Positions 34,781 through 43,003 of a DNA stretch of 64,000 nucleotides are shown one piece after another. Positions within the stretch are counted from its first letter, which is position 1. Each line of letters begins with the position of its first letter. This DNA comes from Bacteroides sp. 214 (GTDB lineage Bacteria > Bacteroidota > Bacteroidia > Bacteroidales > Bacteroidaceae), in the NCBI RefSeq assembly GCF_010501015.1, contig NZ_QVML01000002.1:124001-188000 (forward strand), read 5' to 3'. A program made the translations under genes and the position numbers. Under the pieces are notes generated by a model. That model did not search any database and had not been told where the DNA came from. It was given only the letters and a program-made list of their open reading frames with translations.

Positions 34781-37315
34781 TTATCCACATTTTGAAGTAC
34801 CGCAGTTCTTACAGGTTAAGCAACCTTCCTGATATACTAGCGACTCGCTTCCGCAGTTTGGACACTTTTTCCCTAAAGCTTCCGTGCCATCTTGGACATA
34901 TTTTTTGAGTGCTCGTTCCACACCATTCTTCCAGGTGTTAATGCTTTCGCTATCCAACTGCAAGGAGCTTACTAACTTGATAACTTGTTCGATTGGCATT
35001 CTCCATCGTAATACCCCCGAAATTAGTTTGGCGTAGTTCCAGTATTCTTTGTTAAACTTTTCGGATAGCCCTTCGATGGTTGTTTTGTATCCGCGCTTAT
35101 TTTGGAACTGGAAGTCGTATCGTTTGTTGCCGTTTTCATCAACGTTCTTAATGATTTTTCCGTTTACAACACTCTTAGGTAAAAGAATGCCTTCTTCATC
35201 GTCTTGTAATCCGGTGAAAATTTCGTAAGGTCTTCCGTCGAGCAGCCCCACGAATGCAACCCATTTCTCGCGGTTGTTTTGAAAACGAACCACGTCGGCA
35301 TCTAAAATACGCGGACGAACTTCTACTACCGTTGGTGGTTTGCAAGGTGGCAATTCCTCACTTTCTTTTTTTGTGGAAATAAGCACACCCGAGCGAGAAC
35401 CATCACGGTAAACTGTACAACCCTTGCACCCCGATTTCCATGCTTCTACATAAAGTGTGTTTACGAGTTCTTCGTCTACGTCGTGTGGCAAATTGATTGT
35501 TACACTAATGGAATGGTCTACCCATTTTTGTATTCTTCCCTGCATTTTTACTTTCATTAGCCAGTCTACATCATTGGATGTTGCGTTGTGATAAGGTGAC
35601 TTGGCTACCAACTCATCAATCTCTTCAGGGGTATATTGCTTTGCAGGGTCATATCCATTGGCTTCCATCCATGTTACGAACTTGTGGTGAAATACCACGT
35701 ATTCTTCATACGCATCGCCGGTATCATCCACAAAGTCTACGCGGACTTGTGTGTCATTTGGATTTACTTTTCTTCTTCTTCTGTAAACAGGGAGGAATAC
35801 CGGCTCGATACCTGAAGTGGTTTGTGTCATCAAACTGGTTGTTCCTGTTGGGGCAATCGTTAGACAGGCAATATTACGACGGCCATACTTTTTCATCAGG
35901 TCGTATAACTCCGGATCTGCTTCTGCCAACCTATTGATGAAAGGGTTGTTTTGCTCTCTTTCTGTATTGTATACTTCAAATGCGCCACGTTCTTTTGCCA
36001 TCTCTACAGATGATCGGTAGGCGCAAAGAGCAACTGTTTTGTGTACTTGCTCCGAGAATTCAGTGGCCTTTTCGGTTCCGTATTGAAGTCCTAATGCTGC
36101 TAACATATCTCCCTCAGCGGTAATACCTACGCCTGTGCGTCTTCCCTGTGCGCTCTTCTTGTATATTTTCCCCCAGAGTTCGCGTTCTGTACGTTTTACA
36201 TCCGTTTCTTCGGGGTCTTGTGATACTTTTCCTAGGATTTGTTCTATCTTTTCGAGCTCTAAATCAATAATGTCGTCCATGATGCGTTGTGCCAGGGCTA
36301 CATGTTTCTTAAACAGTTCAAAGTCGAAATAAGCGTCTTTCTTGAATGGGTTTACTACATACGAGTATAGGTTGATAGCCAACAAACGACATGAATCGTA
36401 AGGGCATAACGGAATTTCTCCACACGGGTTGGTGGATACTGTTTTATATCCTAAGTCTGCGTAGCAATCAGGAACGGATTCTTTGATAATGGTGTCCCAA
36501 AATAATACACCTGGTTCTGCTGATTTCCATGCATTGTGTACGATTTTCTTCCACAACGTCGAAGCGTCAATTTCTTTACTTGTGGTAGGATTGGCGCTGT
36601 CTATTGGATATTGTTGTTTGTATGGTTTCCCATCAATAGCGGCTTGCATAAAGGCATCGTCGAGTTTTACCGAAACGTTGGCACCGGTAACTTTTCCTTC
36701 TGTCATTTTTGCATCAATAAATGCTTCTGAGTCGGGATGCTTGATGGAAACACTCAGCATTAATGCGCCACGACGACCATCTTGCGCTACTTCGCGGGTA
36801 GAGTTAGAGTAACGTTCCATAAAAGGAACAAGTCCGGTAGAAGTAAGTGCTGAGTTCTTAACAGGAGAGCCTTTGGGACGGATATGCGAAAGGTCATGAC
36901 CTACGCCACCACGTCTTTTCATTAACTGAACCTGCTCTTCGTCTATTTTTATAATCGCACCATAGGAGTCTGCCTCGCCATCTACGCCAATAACAAAACA
37001 GTTTGAAAGAGATGCCACTTGGTAATTGTTGCCAATTCCAGTCATGGGGCTTCCTTGTGGTACAATATATTTAAAGTGGTCTAAAAGCTCATATAACTCT
37101 TTAGCACTTAATGCATTGGGGTATTTAGCTTCAATTCGAGCAACTTCATTGGCTATTCTCCAATGCATGTCTTCGGGCGACTTCTCATAGATGTTCCCGA
37201 ATGAATCTTTTACTGCATATTTGTTGACCCAAACTCTTGCTGCCAACTCATCTCCTTGAAAATATCGTAAAGATTCTTCAAAGGCTTCTTCGTAAGAGTA
37301 AATTTGTTTTCCCAC
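34781..37315 (-). CDS. nrdJ: Adenosylcobalamin-dependent ribonucleotide reductase (class II)
   Basis: Reduces ribonucleotides to deoxyribonucleotides using vitamin B12 coenzyme, independent of oxygen. The 844 residues include the substrate and radical region NPCGEIPLCPYDSCRLLAIN, the TTSLMTQTTSGIEPVF loop, and a C-terminal tail with a zinc-like CPNC...CKNCG..KCG cluster that carries the thiols for re-reduction. A -7 box TAGTTTTG lies at 37391-37398. No cobalamin riboswitch is visible upstream. This makes the cell's growth sensitive to B12 supply. Confidence 0.95.
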   Translation of the reverse strand: MGKQIYSYEEAFEESLRYFQGDELAARVWVNKYAVKDSFGNIYEKSPEDMHWRIANEVARIEAKYPNALSAKELYELLDHFKYIVPQGSPMTGIGNNYQVASLSNCFVIGVDGEADSYGAIIKIDEEQVQLMKRRGGVGHDLSHIRPKGSPVKNSALTSTGLVPFMERYSNSTREVAQDGRRGALMLSVSIKHPDSEAFIDAKMTEGKVTGANVSVKLDDAFMQAAIDGKPYKQQYPIDSANPTTSKEIDASTLWKKIVHNAWKSAEPGVLFWDTIIKESVPDCYADLGYKTVSTNPCGEIPLCPYDSCRLLAINLYSYVVNPFKKDAYFDFELFKKHVALAQRIMDDIIDLELEKIEQILGKVSQDPEETDVKRTERELWGKIYKKSAQGRRTGVGITAEGDMLAALGLQYGTEKATEFSEQVHKTVALCAYRSSVEMAKERGAFEVYNTEREQNNPFINRLAEADPELYDLMKKYGRRNIACLTIAPTGTTSLMTQTTSGIEPVFLPVYRRRRKVNPNDTQVRVDFVDDTGDAYEEYVVFHHKFVTWMEANGYDPAKQYTPEEIDELVAKSPYHNATSNDVDWLMKVKMQGRIQKWVDHSISVTINLPHDVDEELVNTLYVEAWKSGCKGCTVYRDGSRSGVLISTKKESEELPPCKPPTVVEVRPRILDADVVRFQNNREKWVAFVGLLDGRPYEIFTGLQDDEEGILLPKSVVNGKIIKNVDENGNKRYDFQFQNKRGYKTTIEGLSEKFNKEYWNYAKLISGVLRWRMPIEQVIKLVSSLQLDSESINTWKNGVERALKKYVQDGTEALGKKCPNCGSESLVYQEGCLTCKNCGTSKCG

Positions 37316-37728
37316 GGTGATTTAAACATTAGAAATATTAATAATATTGTTAACTTTAGGCTTAATAGTTTGAACTGTGTATTCAGTTTGCAAAACTATA
37401 AATGTTTTTCGGTTGTGCAAAATTAATCGCTTCTATTTTATTAACAATATGCAAAGTTTTCCATTTGCTATTTCTAAGTGTCTTTGTGTTAGGGTGTTAT
37501 TGATTTTATATGAGTGAAAAGTTTTCCGTTTTGGTGAACTTTGGAATAAAAAACTTTCATATACTTCTCTTTTTTATGTGTTTTTATTGTATTAAATGTT
37601 ACATCAAGTGAAAAAAATAAATAAGGCTGTTGGTGTATTGGTGGTATAGTTACGAATGATTATGCTAATTAATTGTGCAAATACTTTTTGTTGTGCCTAC
37701 TTTCTTTTAATTTTGCAATAAAAAGAAT
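37316..37728. other. AT-rich divergent intergenic region between nrdJ and the nitroreductase gene
   Basis: It holds two promoters: a minus-strand -7 box TAGTTTTG (37391-37398) for nrdJ and a plus-strand TAATTTTG (about 37708-37715) for the nitroreductase. The 300 bp between them are T-rich; I see no ORF, hairpin or riboswitch. Confidence 0.6.
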
Positions 37729-38469
37729 ATGGAATCTTTGCGAAATAGACGTTCTATCAGAAAGTACAAACAGGATGATGTTCCTGCTGACTTATTAAAT
37801 GATTTGCTTGAGATGTCTTGTAGGGCATCTACGCTTGGTAATCTTCAGCTGTATAGCATAGTAGTAACTCGTGATCAACAGATGAAAGAAGCTCTTTCGC
37901 CGGCTCACTATAATCAACCCATGATTAAGACGGCTCCCGTTGTACTTACTTTTTGTGCTGATTTTCGGCGTGTGTCGAAGTGGTGTGAACAACGGAATGC
38001 GCTTCCCGGTTATGATAACTTTCAGTCATTTCTTAATGCAACAATGGATACTTTACTTGTTGCCCAAACCTTTTGCACTGTAGCCGAAGAAAATGGGCTC
38101 GGTATCTGTTATATAGGTACTACTACCTACAATTCCGAAATGATTATTGATACATTGAAATTACCTCAATTGGTATTTCCTATAACTACCATCACTTTAG
38201 GCTATCCCGCCGAAGAACCTAAGCAAGTTGATCGTTTGCCTCTTGCTGGTGTGATTCACGAAGAATTTTATCACGATTATACTCCCAATGATATTGATGC
38301 TATTTATAAGGTAAAGGAGTCATTGCCCGAAAATCTGGAGTTTGTGCGGATAAATAATAAAGAAACATTAGCGCAAATATTTACTGATATACGCTATACA
38401 AAGAAAGACAATGAGCTTATTTCTGAAAAGTTGATGAATGTACTTCGTCAGCAGGGGTTTATGAAGTAA
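37729..38469 (+). CDS. Nitroreductase-family protein (NfsA-like)
   Basis: A 246-residue flavoprotein. It begins MESLRNRRSIRKYKQDDVPA, the FMN-binding signature of the family, and contains AEENGLGICYIGTT and ITTITLGYPAEEPK. Members reduce nitroaromatics, quinones or flavins with NAD(P)H. In Bacteroides related enzymes activate metronidazole, but this specific substrate is not shown. It converges on dnaA across a bidirectional terminator. Confidence 0.9.
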   Translation: MESLRNRRSIRKYKQDDVPADLLNDLLEMSCRASTLGNLQLYSIVVTRDQQMKEALSPAHYNQPMIKTAPVVLTFCADFRRVSKWCEQRNALPGYDNFQSFLNATMDTLLVAQTFCTVAEENGLGICYIGTTTYNSEMIIDTLKLPQLVFPITTITLGYPAEEPKQVDRLPLAGVIHEEFYHDYTPNDIDAIYKVKESLPENLEFVRINNKETLAQIFTDIRYTKKDNELISEKLMNVLRQQGFMK

Positions 38470-38492
38470 GTTTTGTATAATAATATAAAATG

Positions 38493-38534
38493 AAAAAGAG
38501 GCTACTTTGCAAATGCTTGCGGTAGCCTCTTTTT
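38493..38534. terminator. Bidirectional terminator between the nitroreductase gene and dnaA
   Basis: AAAAGAGGCTAC pairs with GTAGCCTCTTTT around a 16-base loop, with A- and T-runs on the two sides so that it works for both convergent genes. Confidence 0.85.
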
Positions 38535-38553
38535 ATATTTCCTTCCTTTTTAA

Positions 38554-39951
38554 TCAAATTCTTCTCTTCAGCATGGTTTCTATACTTCCGATATCAGCTC
38601 TGAAAGCCTTGTCTACCTCGCATTGGTCTTTAACGATTTTGCATGCATGAAGCACTGTAGCATGGTCTTTTCCACCTATTTGCTGACCGATTTTCGAAGA
38701 AGAAGAGTCTGTGTGCTTTTTGGCTAGATACATAGCTACTTGTCTAACTTGCACAATCTCTCTCTTGCGAGATTTGGTATGAATAGCTGTTGGCTCCATC
38801 ATATAGTGGTTGCATACAGCGGTAATAATCTGATCAATGGTGATGGCTTTATTTTCGCTACGTACTACTTTGCGTACAATTCGTTGCGCCAATTCAAGAT
38901 CTACATCTTTATTATATACTGCTGAGTAAGCCATGATTGAATTAACCACTCCTTCTAAGTCGCGTACACTCTCGTTTACATTTTCTGCGATGAAGTCTAT
39001 TACGTCATCCGGAAATTGCAAACCGTCTTTACTTGCTTTGTTTCGTAGAATGTCTTTACGCAGTTCTAAAGAGGGTTTTTCCAACTCTGCAACCATGCCC
39101 CATTTGAAGCGGGTAAGCAATCGTTCTTCCATGCCTTGCAGCAAAACCGGCGAACGGTCGGAAGTTAAAATCAGTTGCTTGCCGTTTTGGTGCAAATGAT
39201 TGAAGATATGAAAGAATGTATTCTGAGTTTTAGTAACTCCGGCAAACTCTTGTATGTCATCAATAATCAATACATCAATGCTTTGATAAAAATTGATGAA
39301 ATCATTTGTGTTGTTGTTGCGTACCGAATCAGTGTATTGCACTTGAAAAAGATGTGCCGAAACATACAGAACTCTTTTTTCGGCATATTTTTCTTTGATT
39401 TTTATACCGATAGCATTGGCAAGGTGGGTTTTTCCCACTCCTGACGCACCATATATAAATAGAGGATTAAACGCTGTTTTTGCCGGGTGTTCAGCTACGG
39501 CAGTAGCTACGCTACGCGGCAACTTATTGCTGTATCCTTCAATGAAGTTCTCGAATGTGTATTCGGGACGTAATTGGGGATCCAATTCTTGAAGAACACG
39601 TGGTTGATCAACTGCTGTGGTGCTGCTTTTGGAAGTTACTGCTGTGGAATGGTTGTTGCTGGGAAGCGTAGTAGTACCGCTTCCTCCCGAACCTTTATCT
39701 ACTACTACAGTATACATAAGTTTGGTTCCTTCGCCGATTACTCTATGTAGGGTTGCACGGAGCAAATCTACAAATTTCTCTTCTATGAACTCATAAAAGA
39801 ATTGGCTTGGGACTTGTAAGGTTAAGGTGTTGTCCTTATATTTCAATGGAACTATAGGAGCAAACCAAGTGTTATAGGTCGTGTCCGGAACATTATCTTT
39901 GATAACACAAAGACACTGATTCCAAAGCCCGACATGATCGGTTTCTATCAT
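38554..39951 (-). CDS. dnaA: Chromosomal replication initiator DnaA
   Basis: A 465-residue AAA+ initiator. Domain I is at residues 1-90, a Ser/Thr-rich linker follows to about 135, then domain III with Walker [11 protein letters not shown], Walker [11 protein letters not shown] and the arginine finger region. Domain IV contains the helix-turn-helix and the signature [13 protein letters not shown]. There is no cluster of DnaA boxes in the flanking DNA and dnaN is not adjacent, so this is not evidence that oriC lies here. Confidence 0.96.
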   Translation of the reverse strand: MIETDHVGLWNQCLCVIKDNVPDTTYNTWFAPIVPLKYKDNTLTLQVPSQFFYEFIEEKFVDLLRATLHRVIGEGTKLMYTVVVDKGSGGSGTTTLPSNNHSTAVTSKSSTTAVDQPRVLQELDPQLRPEYTFENFIEGYSNKLPRSVATAVAEHPAKTAFNPLFIYGASGVGKTHLANAIGIKIKEKYAEKRVLYVSAHLFQVQYTDSVRNNNTNDFINFYQSIDVLIIDDIQEFAGVTKTQNTFFHIFNHLHQNGKQLILTSDRSPVLLQGMEERLLTRFKWGMVAELEKPSLELRKDILRNKASKDGLQFPDDVIDFIAENVNESVRDLEGVVNSIMAYSAVYNKDVDLELAQRIVRKVVRSENKAITIDQIITAVCNHYMMEPTAIHTKSRKREIVQVRQVAMYLAKKHTDSSSSKIGQQIGGKDHATVLHACKIVKDQCEVDKAFRADIGSIETMLKRRI

Positions 39952-40307
39952 ACGGATATTTAATACACAATTAAACTACTAAGCTGAATTTCTTGTACTG
40001 CAAAATTGAGAATCTTATTTTGAAAAAACAAATGGATTTTTTCTTGCTTTTTATGCAGGCAAAATAAACGGTTCGGTTTCAGCTACTTACAAAAAGAGGT
40101 TGTATAACACAGTACTCATTGCTTGGATTTTCTTATGGCTCTGACATTCAGTTGATTAACTGGGTTTTTAGTATTCTAGGGAATCTTAATAAAATAAAAT
40201 AAAACCTGCTAATCACAAAGTAAGAAGCAGGTTTGGAGTGTTTTTTAATGAGAAGCAATAGATGCTTTGTTATTTAGACGTATTCTATTTTTTGGATTCA
40301 GTTTTTC
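39952..40307. other. Intergenic region upstream of dnaA
   Basis: It contains the minus-strand terminator of the MCE unit (40185-40234) and the dnaA upstream region with an imperfect -7 box (CAATTTTG on the minus strand, about 40005). I found no TTATCCACA-type boxes, AT-rich 13-mers in series or ORF. Confidence 0.6.
40185..40234 (-). terminator. Terminator of the amidase-MCE operon
   Basis: AAACCTGCT (40202-40210) pairs with AGCAGGTTT (40226-40234), and on the minus strand a TTTTATTTTATTTTA tail follows. Confidence 0.8.
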
Positions 40308-41207
40308 TTATTTTTTTCTTCCAAAAAGAGAAAAATGAACGTATCTTTTCGGATGATTTTTTAAATCCTCTAAAAGCATAGAAGCATTTGTGGCTGTACT
40401 GTTCAGGTTATTGTATAATTGTGGGTCGTTTAATAGTAATCCGATTGTATTGTCAGGATTATTCAAGTTTTCGGTAAATTGCTTGACGTTAGCCAACGTT
40501 TGGTCAATCTTAGTATACATACCGGTTAAGTCCATCTCTTTTAATGTACTGCTAATCTCAACAAAATTGTCGCTGATAGTGTTTAATTTACCAGTGATTT
40601 GTGGTATGTCTTTTTGTAGGAGATGGTTAAAACTGGAGGTAGTAATCTCTAAATTTGCAGTGATGTTTTTAACAGACTCCAGTGTTGCAGGGATGTTCTC
40701 ATTTCTGATTAACGTGTTGAGTCCTGTAAGGATAGAGTCCAGTTTGGGAAGCATTGTTTCAATTTTAGGAACAAAAGCCGCTACTGTTTCCATTATTCCG
40801 TTATTCATTGTACCTGGAATAGTGTCGCCTACAGCATGACTTTCGCGTAGGTTATTTACCAACAACAAGTTCATCTTTACGCCGCCAAGCATGTCTGTAA
40901 CAATCTCGGCCGAACTTCCTTTAGGAATACGCATATCTTTGTCTATTTCTACGGCCACAATAACATTACCGGGCGACTTGAGATCGTACTCAATGTCGTG
41001 TACTACGCCCACTTTATAACCATCGGCAAATACCGGACTAGATTTCGTAAGCCCACTGATGTTTGTGTACTTCACATAAAAATAGCTACTTGGTGTAAAT
41101 ATCTGTACCCCTTTCAGGTAGTTGATTCCATAAAAAAGAATGATTAAAGCAACTATGGCTACTATTCCTATTCTAACTTCTTTGGTGAAATATTTGGCTA
41201 ATTTCAT
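40308..41207 (-). CDS. MCE-domain (MlaD-like) lipid transport protein
   Basis: A 299-residue protein with one N-terminal membrane anchor (VRIGIVAIVALIILFYGINY) and an MCE domain (VKYTNISGLTKSSPVFADGY, GNVIVAVEIDKDMRIPKGS). The rest is helical. MCE proteins form periplasmic hexamers that move phospholipids between membranes with an ABC transporter; its ATPase and permease genes are not next to it. The ATG at 41207 is chosen because it precedes the anchor, 8 bases after the amidase stop, making an operon. Confidence 0.9.
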   Translation of the reverse strand: MKLAKYFTKEVRIGIVAIVALIILFYGINYLKGVQIFTPSSYFYVKYTNISGLTKSSPVFADGYKVGVVHDIEYDLKSPGNVIVAVEIDKDMRIPKGSSAEIVTDMLGGVKMNLLLVNNLRESHAVGDTIPGTMNNGIMETVAAFVPKIETMLPKLDSILTGLNTLIRNENIPATLESVKNITANLEITTSSFNHLLQKDIPQITGKLNTISDNFVEISSTLKEMDLTGMYTKIDQTLANVKQFTENLNNPDNTIGLLLNDPQLYNNLNSTATNASMLLEDLKNHPKRYVHFSLFGRKK

Positions 41208-41214
41208 ATTTTCT

Positions 41215-42351
41215 TTATTTGTTTTTCTTTTTGAATTCTTGTATTGCAGTGCTGATGTTAATCTTTTCGTTATTCTTAAAGGCAACGATGAAAGCATCCT
41301 TAAAATCGGCAGCTATTTTATTCTTAGTACGCACAATTTCATTGTAATCGGGAGAGGCACCGTAAGTATATTTATAAATGCCTCCTTCTTTGTAATTATC
41401 TACTCCTTTTAATCCTTTAAACCGTTTGTCATTAGCGTTAAGCGCGGTTGACGAGGTAAGTATTTGTATCTTAAAGATAGTGCCACCCTCCTTTGGCTTC
41501 TCAATTTGCTGTTGCTCGGTTTTTGTCGGAGGCGTATTTTTTACACCTTCTTTGGTCTCTTCAAACCGGGCGTCGTGTTCCTTTTTATATTGCATGAACG
41601 CCTGGTATATACTGCTTGCCAGGCTCGAAGTGCCTTGCTCTGTGCTTAGGTAGCGCTCTTCCTCAATAGTAGAAATAAATCCCAACTCTACCAATACACT
41701 TGGCATAGCAGTAGCACGTAATACAAGGAATTCTGCTTGGTGCACTCCTTGGTCTACACGTTTGCTGGTACTCTTGAAATGTTTCTGTATTAATGATGCC
41801 AGATGTACGCTTTGCGACATATATTTGTCTTGCATAAATTCAAATATAATATACGACTCGGAAGATTTTGGGTCGAAGCCGGCATAACGTGTTTTATAAT
41901 CACTTTCGTATAAAATAACCGCATTCTCGCGTTTTGCCACATCCAGATTTGCTTCTGATCGTGCCAGCCCCAATGTCCATGTCGAGGCTCCTTTGGGCTG
42001 TCTGGGTTTGGGCACGGCATTAGTGTGTATTGAGATGAAAAGGTCTGCTTTGGCGTTATTTGCTATCTCGGCACGACGATTTAGTGCTATGAAAACGTCT
42101 TTTTCGCGCGTGTAAACCACTTTTACATCTTTGCAATTCTTCTTGATGAGATTTCCAAGCTTCAGGGCAACCTTTAGGTTAATATCTTTTTCCTTAGAAG
42201 ATTTTCCCACGGCTCCGGGGTCTTTGCCACCATGTCCGGCGTCGATAACCACAACAAAATCCTTGCTCCACGCCGTTTCTATAAAAGCTGTCGACAGAAA
42301 CAATGTGAGAAAAAACACACAGGGCCATATTTGTTTTTTGCGGAACTTCAT
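41215..42351 (-). CDS. N-acetylmuramoyl-L-alanine amidase with SPOR-like C-terminus
   Basis: A 378-residue exported amidase_3 enzyme that cuts the peptide from the peptidoglycan glycan strand. After the signal peptide (ending AFIETAWS) come the zinc ligands in DAGHGGKDPG, RRAEIAN and SIHTNAV, and the catalytic Glu in LVELGFIS. The C-terminal 80 residues (FKIQILTSS...) look like a SPOR-type peptidoglycan-binding repeat. The ATG at 42351 is chosen because the upstream candidate at 42366 overlaps the -7 box. Confidence 0.9.
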   Translation of the reverse strand: MKFRKKQIWPCVFFLTLFLSTAFIETAWSKDFVVVIDAGHGGKDPGAVGKSSKEKDINLKVALKLGNLIKKNCKDVKVVYTREKDVFIALNRRAEIANNAKADLFISIHTNAVPKPRQPKGASTWTLGLARSEANLDVAKRENAVILYESDYKTRYAGFDPKSSESYIIFEFMQDKYMSQSVHLASLIQKHFKSTSKRVDQGVHQAEFLVLRATAMPSVLVELGFISTIEEERYLSTEQGTSSLASSIYQAFMQYKKEHDARFEETKEGVKNTPPTKTEQQQIEKPKEGGTIFKIQILTSSTALNANDKRFKGLKGVDNYKEGGIYKYTYGASPDYNEIVRTKNKIAADFKDAFIVAFKNNEKINISTAIQEFKKKNK

Positions 42352-42363
42352 ATTTTGACTCCG

Positions 42364-42371
42364 CAAAGGTA
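42364..42371 (-). promoter_or_regulatory. -7 box of the amidase-MCE operon
   Basis: TACCTTTG on the minus strand, with a TTG 20 bases further upstream as -33. It overlaps an alternative start codon and so decides the start at 42351. Confidence 0.65.
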
Positions 42372-42651
42372 TTCGTTTTTTGCAGAAAACTCAATATTTG
42401 CATTTAAGTTTTCATAATTTTATGAGAAAGAGTAAGATTAGTTGAGGGTTTTTGTGTTAGAATCACCAAGAAATAGATTGAGCTGTTTTTATTCATCTTG
42501 TCTTTAAAGAAAGGAAATCCCATACTCTAAAACAGCGGTTATTTTGACAATTCCCCAAATATCTACGTTATAGAGAGTTAATGCCGATTTGGAAATCTCG
42601 CCTAAAAACCTTATCTTTAGTATAGCAAAGATATACGGATAGTATATGTAA

Positions 42652-42692
42652 ACGGAGGCGGGAAACCAGGTGTTTTTCGCCTCCGTTTTTTT
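42652..42692 (+). terminator. Terminator-like hairpin inside dispersed element copy 2
   Basis: ACGGAGGCG (42652-42660) pairs with CGCCTCCGT (42678-42686), with inward extension GGAAAC / GTTTTT by G-T pairs, then a T-run to 42692. The G-C pair at the position of the A-T pair in copy 1 is a compensatory change. Confidence 0.7.
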
Positions 42693-42708
42693 AGTTTTTT
42701 CTCTAAAC

Positions 42709-42806
42709 GTGTTAAACACGACTTACTCCCGTGGTAACCACTAATGCTTGGAGTGGTTACCGTTTTTATCCTTTGTGGTTACCACGAAGTCAAAAATGGT
42801 TACCAC
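42709..42806. repeat. Phased palindrome array in copy 2 (five sites)
   Basis: GTGTTAAACAC (42709-42719), GTGGTAACCAC (42731-42741), GTGGTTACC (42753-42761), GTGGTTACCAC (42775-42785) and TGGTTACCAC (42797-42806) are spaced 22, 22, 22 and 21 bp apart. The palindrome words are kept while the 11-bp spacers are not. Confidence 0.8.
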
Positions 42807-43003
42807 CGATGCAAAAATAGTGTGAAAAAAGGACCCGATTTCTCGCATCGCGGTTTGTGTGATATTACAAAAAGGAATCTCTTCTTTTCGGGAAAAACAA
42901 AGAGTTAATAGTCTATAAAAATGTAAGAACGAAATAGGCTGTCGATTAGTTATATTATTATACATATCTAACCGGCAGCCATACTTCCTTTCTTCTTAAT
43001 CTT

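Larger units (their letters stand above)
42567..42967 (+). repeat. Dispersed intergenic element, copy 2
   Basis: This is the second copy of the element at 478-858, same orientation. The left part keeps stem-loop 1 (42612-42633) unchanged and the terminator-like hairpin. The middle has five palindromes against four in copy 1, and the last 21 bp (42947-42967) are identical. Its neighbours (TonB receptor on one side, amidase on the other, both on the minus strand) differ from those of copy 1, so it is not part of a duplicated gene region. Confidence 0.8.
42372..43003. other. Intergenic region carrying dispersed element copy 2
   Basis: Between the amidase promoter and the TonB receptor stop there is no credible gene. 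The first 195 bp show nothing clear, the next 400 bp are the dispersed element, and about 35 bp lead to the receptor stop. Confidence 0.6.

Noticed and set aside
34781..34789. Perfect DnaA box TTATCCACA, with dnaA a few kilobases away
   Set aside because: It is a single box made of the last codons and stop of nrdJ; no cluster of boxes or AT-rich unwinding region is near it or near dnaA.
39175..39444. Open frames antisense to dnaA and similar long antisense frames in nrdJ, lptD and malQ
   Set aside because: They are shadows of well-supported genes and show no motif of their own.
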